DNA of 64,000 nucleotides from Actinocatenispora sp963805605 (GTDB lineage: Bacteria; Actinomycetota; Actinomycetes; Mycobacteriales; Micromonosporaceae): positions 186,001 through 250,000 of the forward strand of contig CAWDUX010000003.1 of NCBI GenBank assembly GCA_963805605.1. The letters are read 5' to 3'. The notes beneath the pieces were generated by a model, which had not been told where the DNA came from, did not search any database, and was given only the letters and a program-made list of their open reading frames with translations. Within the stretch, counting starts at the first letter, position 1. Every line of letters starts with the position of its first letter. Positions 50,939 to 59,865 of the stretch are shown here, one piece after another. The translations under genes were made by a program, and so were the position numbers.

Positions 50939-51483
50939 CCGCAGAACCGGCACGAAGCTTCGACGATGCCCGTTACCCGTCGGCGGCACGCCCGGCGCCG
51001 GATGTACAGGGAAGCCGGGGGGCCGGGCGCGGCACCGTACGGACGCCTGAACGCAGCACGCCGCCCCGGCAGCGGTCGATGCCCAGTGAGGTCCGGCCAC
51101 GGCAGCGCACCGTCACCCGGGCCGGCCGGTCCGGTCGATCCCCTTCGGCGCCGCCGGTGCCGGTCGCTGCCCCCCGCGCGCCGTTCGTGGCGCTGTTGTT
51201 GGGGCTGGTCGTGGCAGGCATCGTCGGGCTACTGGTACTCAACACGGCCATCAACACCAGGTCGTTGACGGTGCAGCAGCTGCGCGACAAGCAGGCCACC
51301 CTCGACGCCCGTGAGCAGCAGCTCAACCGTGAGCTGGCGGACCGTGGGTCGCCGGGCAATCTGCAGGCCGCCGCTACCCGGATGGGTCTGGTACCGGCGG
51401 GCACCACCGCCTTCATCAGGTTGCCCGACGGCAAGGTGATCGGAGTGCCGCAGCCCGCACCGGCCCACCCTGCCGCCCGGTGA
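50935..51483 (+). CDS. ftsL: FtsL-like septum protein
   Basis: A 182-residue bitopic membrane protein in the FtsL position: a disordered basic cytoplasmic tail (1-80), one transmembrane helix (83-103, PFVALLLGLVVAGIVGLLVL), a short coiled coil (about 108-137, LTVQQLRDKQATLDAREQQLNRELADR) and a periplasmic tail (AATRMGLVPAGTTAFIRLPDGKVIGVP). FtsL helps recruit and activate the FtsW-FtsI pair. Sequence conservation is weak, so assignment rests on topology and context. 4-nt overlap with rsmH. Confidence 0.85.
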   Translation: MTAEPARSFDDARYPSAARPAPDVQGSRGAGRGTVRTPERSTPPRQRSMPSEVRPRQRTVTRAGRSGRSPSAPPVPVAAPRAPFVALLLGLVVAGIVGLLVLNTAINTRSLTVQQLRDKQATLDAREQQLNRELADRGSPGNLQAAATRMGLVPAGTTAFIRLPDGKVIGVPQPAPAHPAAR

Positions 51484-51564
51484 CCGGGACGAGAGCCCAC
51501 CGGTCGGTGTCGTCGCCGACCAGCGGATGACCGCCGCCCGAGGCTCGGGCCGCCGAAGGGATCG

Positions 51565-54054
51565 ATGATGCCCACGCCACGTACACCGGGACCGGATCCG
51601 CGGCGCAGTCGCGGCGAGGCGGACCACGACCGGGTGGTCGTTCCGCTGCGGCGTAGTAGCGGAACCGGCGGCCTCTCCGATGCCAAGCGGTACCGCCCGC
51701 GCGGTCGGACCGTACGGGAGGCCGCCGATCCGGCCGACGCCGGCCGCCGGGCAGACGAGGCCCGTCGGGCGCAGCGCGACGGGACGGTGGGCGCGCCGCA
51801 GCACGACGGCCGGCGCGCCATTCCCGAGAACGGTCGGCACGCCGAGCCCGGGTCACCTGACGGGCCACCCGGTAACGGTCGTGAGGACCGGTCCCGTCGC
51901 GGTGATCGACCAGGATCGGTCGGTACCGGCCGACAGAGCGGGCGCGGCACCGCGCAGCCGGACGGTCGGCAGACCGGTACCGGCCGGCCGCGATCCCCGC
52001 GACAGAGCCCGGACCTGCGGGTGGTGCCTCCCACTCGCGCCACTGGTACGGCCCGGCGGGGCAGCGCCGAGCGGGTACGCCGCGACCGTACGGACCCACC
52101 GCCGAAGCGCCGCAGCGACACCGCACCGGCCGCGGCCCGCAGTGCGTCGGCGAGTTCGACCACCCGGCACGCCCGACGGGCCGAGCAGACCCGGCGCCGG
52201 CAGCGCGGTGGGTCGCCGCACCCCAACCGGGCCACGACGCCACGACGGTCTCCGCGCCGGCTCGGCATCCGCTGGCCGGGCGGTGGGCACGACACGCTCC
52301 GCCGGGGTCGTCCGGGTACCCGCGCACTGGCTGACCTGGGTAGCCCGGGTCGCCGTCTGCGCCTGGGTACGGTCGTGGTCCTGGTGCTGTTCACGGCGAT
52401 CGCCGGTCGTCTGGTGCAATTGCAACTGACCGACGCGCACGCCTATGCGGCGAAAGCGCTGAACCAGCGGTTGATCACTGTGCCGCTCCCGGCCTCCCGC
52501 GGCCCGATCCTGGACCGCAACGGGGCGGTACTCGCGCATAGTGTCGAGGCCCGCTACGTTTTCGCCGACCCCACCATGATCACCAATCGGGCGAAGGTGG
52601 CCGGGCAGCTGTCACCGCTGCTCGGCGTGCCGCGGTCACGGCTGACCGCGGCGATGAGCCGGCAGAAGCTCAAGGACGGCAACCAGTTGCAGTTCGTGTA
52701 CCTGGCGCGGGGCGTGGACATCCCGACCGGTGACCGGATCGCGGCACTGGACATTCCCGGGATCGGGGTACGCGCCGACGAGAAGCGTGATGTGCCCGGT
52801 CATGACCTGGCCGCCAACATCGTCGGTTTCACCGGCTACGACCTCGGCGGTCTGACCGGTATGGAAGCCAGCTACGACACGCTGCTGCGTGGCGTGGACG
52901 GCGAGCGCGAGTTCGAGACCGGCCGGGACGGTCAGGAGATCCCGGACGGCTTCCACCGGGAGCAGAAGGCCCGGCCGGGTGGCTCTGTACAGCTGACCCT
53001 GGACCGGGACATCCAGTACGAGGCTCAGCGCGTGCTCTACCAGAAGCTGCACCAGGTCCACTCCGACATGGGTGCGGCGGTGGTGCTCGACGTGCGTACC
53101 GGTGACGTGTTGGCCCAGGCCAGCTATCCGACCTTCGATGCGGCGGATCCAGCCGGATCCACGCAGGCACAACGTACCGACTATGCAAGCCAGGCGGTGG
53201 TGGAGCCCGGCTCGGTGCACAAGGCGATCACGGTGGCGGCCGGCCTGCAGGAGGGCGTGATCCGGCCCGACTCGGCGATCCCGATCAACTCGACCGTGAC
53301 CAAGGGCGACACCACCTATCAGGACACCCACTGGCACGACAAGGTGCGGATCACCCTGCCCGGTCTGTTCGCCTACTCCTCCAACGTGGGCACCATCGCG
53401 GTGGCGGACAAGGTGGGGGCCGGCAAGCTGTACGACTACCAGCGCAGGTTCGGGCTGGGACGACCCACCGGTGAGGGCATGCCGGGGGAGGCGGACGGTA
53501 TCGTCCGGCCGGCGAAGGACTGGCACGGCGCGGACTTCGGTTCCATCCCGATCGGGCTGGGCGTGGCGGTCACCCCGATCCAACTGGCCGCCGCGTACGG
53601 GGCGATCGCCAATGACGGCGAGTACGTGCAACCGCATCTGCTCGACGACACGGTGAGCCCGGACGGCCACCGGAGCGGGCATCCGACCGCGCAGCACCGG
53701 GTGCTCTCTCCGGCGGTGGCCGCGGCGGAGCGGAAGGCGATGGTGGCGGTCACCACAGTGGACGGTGCGACCGGTACCAGCGGTGCGGTGACCGGCTACC
53801 AGATCGCGGCCAAGACCGGTACCGGACAGCGCTATCTCCACGGCAAGCTGCAGAAGGGCAACATCGAGTCCTTCATCGGGATGGCTCCGGCGCAACATCC
53901 GCGCTACGTGGTGGCGGTCTTCGCGCACACCGCCAGTTACGGCGAGGGCGCCAACATGGGTCCGGTCTTCCAGCAGTTGATGAGTTTCACCCTCGGACAC
54001 CAGAAGGTGCCGCCGAGCGATACAAAGGCACCGAAGTTCCGGGTGTACGGGTAG
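51565..54054 (+). CDS. pbpB: Septal penicillin-binding protein (PbpB/FtsI)
   Basis: Division-specific class B transpeptidase, 829 residues. A very long, Arg/Gly/Pro-rich cytoplasmic region (1 to about 265) precedes the transmembrane helix (about 268-285, TVVVLVLFTAIAGRL), then the dimerisation domain and transpeptidase domain with SxxK S550-V-H-K553, SxN S605-S606-N607 and KTG K750-T-G752. No PASTA repeats. The cytoplasmic tail is several times longer than in E. coli FtsI. A second ATG at 51568 is equally possible. It follows ftsL by 81 nt. Confidence 0.93.
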   Translation: MMPTPRTPGPDPRRSRGEADHDRVVVPLRRSSGTGGLSDAKRYRPRGRTVREAADPADAGRRADEARRAQRDGTVGAPQHDGRRAIPENGRHAEPGSPDGPPGNGREDRSRRGDRPGSVGTGRQSGRGTAQPDGRQTGTGRPRSPRQSPDLRVVPPTRATGTARRGSAERVRRDRTDPPPKRRSDTAPAAARSASASSTTRHARRAEQTRRRQRGGSPHPNRATTPRRSPRRLGIRWPGGGHDTLRRGRPGTRALADLGSPGRRLRLGTVVVLVLFTAIAGRLVQLQLTDAHAYAAKALNQRLITVPLPASRGPILDRNGAVLAHSVEARYVFADPTMITNRAKVAGQLSPLLGVPRSRLTAAMSRQKLKDGNQLQFVYLARGVDIPTGDRIAALDIPGIGVRADEKRDVPGHDLAANIVGFTGYDLGGLTGMEASYDTLLRGVDGEREFETGRDGQEIPDGFHREQKARPGGSVQLTLDRDIQYEAQRVLYQKLHQVHSDMGAAVVLDVRTGDVLAQASYPTFDAADPAGSTQAQRTDYASQAVVEPGSVHKAITVAAGLQEGVIRPDSAIPINSTVTKGDTTYQDTHWHDKVRITLPGLFAYSSNVGTIAVADKVGAGKLYDYQRRFGLGRPTGEGMPGEADGIVRPAKDWHGADFGSIPIGLGVAVTPIQLAAAYGAIANDGEYVQPHLLDDTVSPDGHRSGHPTAQHRVLSPAVAAAERKAMVAVTTVDGATGTSGAVTGYQIAAKTGTGQRYLHGKLQKGNIESFIGMAPAQHPRYVVAVFAHTASYGEGANMGPVFQQLMSFTLGHQKVPPSDTKAPKFRVYG

Positions 54055-54148
54055 CAGCTGCGTCGTCCGCTCCCGCTCGGCGGACCGGTACCGGGGGGCC
54101 GGGCGGGAGCTCTGAGGGGGGCGGGTGGCCGCTATCGGCACGGTCCGG

Positions 54149-54191
54149 CACGATCCGGCTGCATACGGTCGGAAATCGGCTCCGGATCGTG
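54149..54191. promoter_or_regulatory. 10-bp inverted repeat between pbpB and murE
   Basis: CACGATCCGG (54149-54158) and CCGGATCGTG (54182-54191) are perfect inverse copies 23 nt apart, 48 bp upstream of murE. Could be an operator or a long-loop hairpin. Confidence 0.5.
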
Positions 54192-54224
54192 TGTACCCAC
54201 GCGATGGGGGTAAGCATGTCCGGG

Positions 54225-54230
54225 TAGGGT
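54225..54230 (+). promoter_or_regulatory. -10 of an internal murE promoter
   Basis: TAGGGT ends 8 nt before GTG 54239, which would make murE mRNA leaderless. No clear -35. Confidence 0.4.
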
Positions 54231-54238
54231 CATGGCCC

Positions 54239-55780
54239 GTGCCTGGCTATCCGCGACCACGGAACGTTTCCGCGACCCGGCTTGCGACTCTCGCCGACGT
54301 GCTGGCCGTCGAGCCGGAGCTGCCGGCCGCGTCGAGCCCCGGCGCGCCCGAGATCCTGGTCACCGGGGTGACCCATGCCAGCGACGCGGTACACGCCGGT
54401 GACCTGTACGCCGCCCTGCCCGGCTCACGTCGCCATGGCGCGGAGTTCGTCGCGAGTGCCGCGCAGGCCGGCGCCCGCGCGGTCCTCACCGATCGGGCCG
54501 GCGCGGCCGCCGCGTCCGCGGCGGGTCTACCCGCGCTGGTGGTGGCGGACCCACGGGCCGAACTGGGCCGGGTCGCCGCAGTCGTGTACGGCGACGCGTC
54601 CCGCCAGCTGTCCGTGCTGGGCATCACCGGTACCAACGGCAAGACCTCCACCGCGTACCTGGTGGAGGCCGGGCTGGCCGCGGCCGGCCGGACCACCGGC
54701 CTGATCGGCACGGTCGAGACCCGGCTGGGGACCGAGCGGCTGGACAGCGTACGGACGACCCCGGAGGCCACCGAACTGCAGGCACTGTTCGCGGTGGCGG
54801 TACAGAGCGGCGTGGACTCGGTCGTGATGGAGGTCTCCAGTCATGCCCTCCAACTGGGTCGGGTGACCGGCACCCGGTTCGCGGTCGGTGCGTTCACCAA
54901 CTTCGGCGTGGACCATCTGGACTTCCACGGCAGCGTGTCGGCGTACTTCGCGGCCAAGGCGATGCTGTTCGATGGCCGGTGTGCCCTCGAGGTGGTCAAC
55001 GTCGACGACGAGTCCGGCCGCATCCTGGTCAAGCCGGGTCGTACGGTCACCGTATCGGTTGCCGGCCGGCCGGACGCCGACTGGCGGGCCGGCCCGATCC
55101 ACCGGGACGGCTACGGGCAGCGCTTCGAGGTCTGCGGCCCGGACGGCCTGCGGCTGTCGGCCAAGGTGGCCATGCCCGGTCGACACAACGTCGCCAACGC
55201 GCTGCTGGCCATCGCGATCCTGCATGCGGCCGGCATCGATGCCCAGATCGCGGCGGACGGCGTGGCCGGCTGCGGTGGGGTGCCGGGTCGGATGGAACGG
55301 GTCAGCGCGCCGGGACCGGTGGTGGGTGTGGTCGACTTCGCGCACACCCCCGGCGCGGTCCAGGCGGCGTTGGTGGCGCTGCGGGAGGCCGCAGAGCCTG
55401 ATGGCGGCCGGGTGATCTGCGTGGTCGGGTCCGGTGGCGACCGGGATCGCTCGAAGCGGCCGTTGATCGGTGCGGCCGCGGCACAGGGCGCCGACGAGCT
55501 CATCGTCACCGACGACAATCCCCGCTACGAGGACGCCGCACAAGTGCGTGCCGGTGTGGTGGAGGGCGCTGCGGGGGTGTCGGATGCCCGGTGGAGCGAG
55601 ATCGGCGGCCGCGCGGATGCGATCGCCGCCGCCGTGGCGCGCAGCCGCCCGGGCGACATCGTCGCGGTACTCGGACGAGGACATGAACACAGCCAGGAGG
55701 TGGCAGGCACAGTGGTTCCGTTCGACGATCGGATCGTGTTGCGCGATGCGCTGACCGACCGCTTCGGAGACAACAGGTGA
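54239..55780 (+). CDS. murE: UDP-MurNAc-L-Ala-D-Glu:meso-DAP ligase MurE
   Basis: Adds the third amino acid of the peptidoglycan stem peptide. 513 residues: GTNGKTS P-loop (131-137), the UDP-sugar site HASDAVHAGDLYAALPG, and the specificity motif D426-N-P-R429 (TDDNPRYED), which marks meso-diaminopimelate rather than lysine. GTG 54239 was chosen on the -10 placement and because the domain starts right after; the frame open from 54125 contains no better start. There is a 184-nt gap from pbpB. Confidence 0.95.
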   Translation: MPGYPRPRNVSATRLATLADVLAVEPELPAASSPGAPEILVTGVTHASDAVHAGDLYAALPGSRRHGAEFVASAAQAGARAVLTDRAGAAAASAAGLPALVVADPRAELGRVAAVVYGDASRQLSVLGITGTNGKTSTAYLVEAGLAAAGRTTGLIGTVETRLGTERLDSVRTTPEATELQALFAVAVQSGVDSVVMEVSSHALQLGRVTGTRFAVGAFTNFGVDHLDFHGSVSAYFAAKAMLFDGRCALEVVNVDDESGRILVKPGRTVTVSVAGRPDADWRAGPIHRDGYGQRFEVCGPDGLRLSAKVAMPGRHNVANALLAIAILHAAGIDAQIAADGVAGCGGVPGRMERVSAPGPVVGVVDFAHTPGAVQAALVALREAAEPDGGRVICVVGSGGDRDRSKRPLIGAAAAQGADELIVTDDNPRYEDAAQVRAGVVEGAAGVSDARWSEIGGRADAIAAAVARSRPGDIVAVLGRGHEHSQEVAGTVVPFDDRIVLRDALTDRFGDNR

Positions 55781-55823
55781 GCGGCCCGGTGCCGGCCCGT
55801 ACCCCGCGGCAGGGGGACCGGTC

Positions 55824-57233
55824 GTGATCGCACTGCGGTTGGCCGAGGTGGCCGAGGCGGTCGGCGGGCAGCTGATCGGTGGTGCCGATCCGGATGCCGT
55901 GGTGACCGGCACGGTGGAGTACGACTCCCGTCAGGTCGGTGCGGGCGGACTGTTCGTGGCACTACGCGGTGAGCACGCCGACGGCCACCGCTTCGCTGCC
56001 GATGCGGTCCGCGCCGGCGCGGTCGCCGCGCTGGTCGAGGAGCCGGTGGACGCGCCGGCCGTACTGGTGGACGACTCGCTGACCGCGCTGGGCCGGCTGG
56101 CCGCCGCAGTGGTGCGCCGGTTGCCGCGGGCAACCGTAGTGGGCATCACCGGTTCCTCCGGCAAGACCTCCACCAAGGACCTGATCGCGGCCCTCGCGAC
56201 CCAGGTGGGTGACACGGTTTCGACCGAAGGCACCTGGAACAACGAGATGGGCCACCCGTACACGGCACTGAAGGCCGGTGAGGGCACCCGCAACCTGGTG
56301 CTGGAGTACGGCGCCCGGGGCATCGGGCACATCCGCTACCTGTGCGAGATCGCGCCACCCCGCATCGCGGTGGTACTCAACGTGGGTGCCGCCCACATCG
56401 GCGAGTTCGGTTCGGTCGAGGCGATCGCCACGGCCAAGGGCGAACTGGTGGAGGCGTTGCCGCCCGACGGGGTCGCCGTCCTCAACGCCGACGACCCCCG
56501 GGTACGGGCGATGGCGGAACGTAGCGCCGCCCGGGTGGTCCTGACCGGCACCGCCGCCGACGCCACGGTCCGGGCCGCGGACGTGGTCATCGATGAGCAG
56601 AGCCGGCCGAGCTACACGCTGTGCACGCCGGCCGGCGAGGTGGCGGTGCGTCTCGGCCTGCACGGTGAGCACCAGGTCGGCAACTCGCTGGCCGCGGCGG
56701 CTGTCGCGCTGGAACTGGGTATGCCGCTGGCGGACCTGGCCGACGCGCTCGGTGCGTTGCGGCCGGTGTCCGGGCGACGGATGGACGTGTTCACCCGGCC
56801 CGACGGTGTCACCGTGATCGACGATTCGTACAACGCGAACCTGGGGTCGATGAGTGCGGCGCTGCGGGCATTGGGCACGATCGGTACCGGTCGTCGCACC
56901 TGGGCGGTGCTGGGCTACATGGCCGAACTGGGCGATTTCGAGAAGTCAGCGCATGAGCAGGTCGGCGGGCTGGCGGTGGATCTGGGCGTGGACCGGATCG
57001 TCGTGGTGGAGCCCGAGGCCGGTGGTATTCAGGACGGTGCGCGAGCGCGCGCCGCGGACATCGGGTGGGAGGGACAGTCGGTGCAGGTACCTGATCAGCA
57101 GGCGGCTATGGCACTGCTGAACGACGAGCTGGAACCGGGTGATGTCGTCCTGGTCAAGGGCTCGCGGTACCGGACCTGGCAGGTCGTCGACGCCTTGCGT
57201 GAGGCCGCGGCTGTCGGGGAGGTGACGGCATGA
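55824..57233 (+). CDS. murF: UDP-MurNAc-tripeptide:D-Ala-D-Ala ligase MurF
   Basis: Completes the cytoplasmic pentapeptide precursor. 469 residues with P-loop GITGSSGKTSTK (107-118), ENEMGHPY-like region WNNEMGHPYTAL, ligase core (LNVGAAHIGEFGSVEAIATAKGEL) and C-terminal ADP-binding domain (SYNANLGSMSAALRAL; VLVKGSRYRTWQVVD). GTG 55824 lies 43 nt after murE. Overlaps mraY by 4 nt. Confidence 0.96.
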   Translation: MIALRLAEVAEAVGGQLIGGADPDAVVTGTVEYDSRQVGAGGLFVALRGEHADGHRFAADAVRAGAVAALVEEPVDAPAVLVDDSLTALGRLAAAVVRRLPRATVVGITGSSGKTSTKDLIAALATQVGDTVSTEGTWNNEMGHPYTALKAGEGTRNLVLEYGARGIGHIRYLCEIAPPRIAVVLNVGAAHIGEFGSVEAIATAKGELVEALPPDGVAVLNADDPRVRAMAERSAARVVLTGTAADATVRAADVVIDEQSRPSYTLCTPAGEVAVRLGLHGEHQVGNSLAAAAVALELGMPLADLADALGALRPVSGRRMDVFTRPDGVTVIDDSYNANLGSMSAALRALGTIGTGRRTWAVLGYMAELGDFEKSAHEQVGGLAVDLGVDRIVVVEPEAGGIQDGARARAADIGWEGQSVQVPDQQAAMALLNDELEPGDVVLVKGSRYRTWQVVDALREAAAVGEVTA

Positions 57234-58351
57234 GATCGGTTATCGTCGCACCCTTGGTGGCGTTCGTACTGACCCTGTTCGGCACCCCGCTGGCGATCCG
57301 GTACTTCAGCCGGCTCAAGGCGGACCAGCCGATCCGGGAAATCGGTCCACAGTCGCATCTGGCGAAGAAGGGCACCCCCACCATGGGCGGGGTGGTCTTC
57401 ATCCTGGCCACGGTGATCGCCTATCTGGTCGGTCACCTGACCCTGCTGACCTTGCAGGGCCGCCCGCACAAGCCGACCGTCACCGGAATCGTGCTGCTCG
57501 GGCTGTTCGTGTTCATGGGCGCGGTCGGGTTCATCGACGATTTCCTGAAGGTTCGGAAGAAGAACAGCGCCGGGCTCAGCGCGAAGGGCAAACTGATCGG
57601 TCAGGCGATCGTCGGGGCGATCTTCGGTGTCATCGCGATCTTCTTCAACCCCGACAGCGTCGGACCGGGCAACGTGCACAACCCGACGGTGGGCAGCCAG
57701 TACGTGTCCTTCGTACGGGAGATCCCGTGGTTGGACATCACCCGGGTCGGCGCCGTCGTACTGTTCGTCTTCGTCGTACTGGCGGCCTCCAACGGGGTCA
57801 ACCTGACCGACGGTCTGGACGGTCTGGCCACCGGCACCTCGGTGATGGTGCTGCTGGCGTACACCGTCGTCTCGTTCTGGCAGTACCGGCACTGGTGCTC
57901 CGACCCGCACCAGCTGACCCACTACTGCTACAACGTGCGTGACCCGCTGGACGCCGCGCTGATCGCCGGCGCGGCCGCCGGGGCACTGTTCGGATTCCTG
58001 TGGTGGAACGCCTCACCGGCCCGGATCTTCATGGGTGACTCCGGCGCGCTGGGACTGGGGGGCCTGATCGGTGGTCTGGCCATCTCGACCAAGACGATCC
58101 TGCTGCTGTTCATTCTCGGTGCGTTGTTCGTCATCGAGACGCTGTCGCTGATCATCCAGGTGGTGTCGTTCCGTTCGACGGGTCGACGGGTGTTCCGGAT
58201 GGCGCCCATCCATCACCATTTCGAGCTGGCCGGCTGGAGCGAGGTCAACATCACCGTACGGTTCTGGATCATCTCCGGTATCGGCATCACCGCCGGCCTG
58301 GCGTTGTTCTACGCCGACTTCACCGCATCGGCCATCGGCAGCAACCTGTGA
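57230..58351 (+). CDS. mraY: Phospho-MurNAc-pentapeptide transferase MraY
   Basis: Membrane enzyme making lipid I from UDP-MurNAc-pentapeptide and undecaprenyl phosphate. 373 residues, about ten helices. Conserved sites: D103-D104 in GFIDDFLKVRKKNSAGLS, NLTDGLDGLATG, FMGDSGALGLGG and the loop PIHHHFELAGW. ATG 57230 overlaps the murF stop; its own stop overlaps the murD GTG. Confidence 0.97.
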   Translation: MRSVIVAPLVAFVLTLFGTPLAIRYFSRLKADQPIREIGPQSHLAKKGTPTMGGVVFILATVIAYLVGHLTLLTLQGRPHKPTVTGIVLLGLFVFMGAVGFIDDFLKVRKKNSAGLSAKGKLIGQAIVGAIFGVIAIFFNPDSVGPGNVHNPTVGSQYVSFVREIPWLDITRVGAVVLFVFVVLAASNGVNLTDGLDGLATGTSVMVLLAYTVVSFWQYRHWCSDPHQLTHYCYNVRDPLDAALIAGAAAGALFGFLWWNASPARIFMGDSGALGLGGLIGGLAISTKTILLLFILGALFVIETLSLIIQVVSFRSTGRRVFRMAPIHHHFELAGWSEVNITVRFWIISGIGITAGLALFYADFTASAIGSNL

Positions 58352-59790
58352 CGAGCGGGCCCGGCGTCGAGCTGCCGGGACCGCGGGCCGAGGGATACCG
58401 GGGTCGCCCGGTCCTGGTCGCCGGTACCGGGGTGACCGGGTTGGCGTGTGCCCGGGCACTGGCCGATGCCGGTGCTGTGGTCAGCGTGATCAACCCGGTG
58501 GACGACGAGCGGATCGCCGGGCTCGCCGCGCAGGGCTTCCAGACGGTGGTGGCGCCGGTGCCACCGACCTGGCTGCTACGCCAGGTCACCGAGCTGGTCG
58601 TGTCGCCGTTCTTCGGGCCGAACCACCCACTGGTGCGCGGCGCGCAGGCAGCCGGGCTGGAGATCTACTCCGAACCGGAACTGGCCTGGCGGCTACGGCC
58701 GGCGGGGGCGCCGCCCTGGCTGGGGTTGACCGGTACCAACGGTAAGACGACGACGGTGACGATGTTGGCCGCGATCCTGGCCGCGGCGGGCTTGTCCACC
58801 CGCGCGGTCGGCAACATCGGTGAGCCGTTGATCACTGCGGCCAGCACCGTGGGCACCTACGACGTCCTGGCCGTGGAACTGTCCAGCTACCAGCTGCACT
58901 GGTCGTCGACGATGGCGCCGCAGGCCGGTGCGTATCTCAACCTGGCCGCCGATCACCTGGACTGGCACGGATCGCTGGACGCCTATCGGCAGGCCAAGAC
59001 GGCGGTATGGCGTTCGGCCGTCTGTGGTCAGGACGATGCGACGGGTGCCGGTACGGCGATCGGCAACGCCGACGATGCGGTGGTCGCCGAACTGCTGTCC
59101 GCGGTGCCGGGGCGACGGGTCTCCTTCACTCTCGGTGAGCCGGGCCCTGGCCAGCTGGGGGTGTCCGGCGGGGCACTGGTGGACCACGCTTTCGGGCCGC
59201 AGGCCACCGAACTGTGCGCGGCGGAGTCGGTACGCCCGGCCGGCCCGCACAACGTCGCCAACGCGCTGGCGGCGGCGGCCCTGGCCCGCTCGTACGGGGT
59301 GCCGGCACGGGCCGTGGCCGACGGGTTGGCCGGTTACGTACCGGAACCGCACCGCAACGCCCCGGTGGCCACGGTCGGCGGGGTGGCGTATGTGGACGAC
59401 AGCAAGGCCACCAATCCGCATGCCGCGTCGGCGTCCCTGTCATCCTATCCGCGGGTCGTCTGGATCGCCGGCGGCCAGCTCAAGGGCGTCGACCCGGATG
59501 AGCTGGTGGCCCGGGTGGCGGACAGGCTGACCGGTGCGGTGCTGCTGGGTGCCGACCGGGCGGCCGTCGCGGCGGCACTTTCCCGACACGCGCCGCAGAT
59601 CCCGGTGATCGAGGTCGCCAGGTCCGATGATGGGGCGATGGTCGACGTGGTGGCGCAGGCCGCCACCCTGGCGCGGCCGGGTGACACCGTGCTGCTCGCG
59701 CCGGCAGCTGCCTCGTACGACATGTTCACCGGCTACGGCCAGCGCGGTGACCTGTTCGCCGCGGCGGTACGGGCACTGCCGCAGACCTGA
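58348..59790 (+). CDS. murD: UDP-MurNAc-L-Ala:D-Glu ligase MurD
   Basis: Adds D-glutamate to the precursor. 480 residues: N-terminal UDP-binding Rossmann domain (PVLVAGTGVTGLACARALADAGA), P-loop GLTGTNGKTTTV (127-138), central LAVELSSYQL and ADHLDWHGSLDAY, and C-terminal YVDDSKATNPHAASASL. GTG 58348 shares bases with the mraY stop (GTGA). Confidence 0.96.
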   Translation: MTSGPGVELPGPRAEGYRGRPVLVAGTGVTGLACARALADAGAVVSVINPVDDERIAGLAAQGFQTVVAPVPPTWLLRQVTELVVSPFFGPNHPLVRGAQAAGLEIYSEPELAWRLRPAGAPPWLGLTGTNGKTTTVTMLAAILAAAGLSTRAVGNIGEPLITAASTVGTYDVLAVELSSYQLHWSSTMAPQAGAYLNLAADHLDWHGSLDAYRQAKTAVWRSAVCGQDDATGAGTAIGNADDAVVAELLSAVPGRRVSFTLGEPGPGQLGVSGGALVDHAFGPQATELCAAESVRPAGPHNVANALAAAALARSYGVPARAVADGLAGYVPEPHRNAPVATVGGVAYVDDSKATNPHAASASLSSYPRVVWIAGGQLKGVDPDELVARVADRLTGAVLLGADRAAVAAALSRHAPQIPVIEVARSDDGAMVDVVAQAATLARPGDTVLLAPAAASYDMFTGYGQRGDLFAAAVRALPQT

Positions 59791-59865
59791 CCTGCTGTCG
59801 GGGCGACCATCGGTCGGGCGCCCGGTCAGTCGGCGGTACCGCAGTGGCAATGGACGGGAGTGGCA

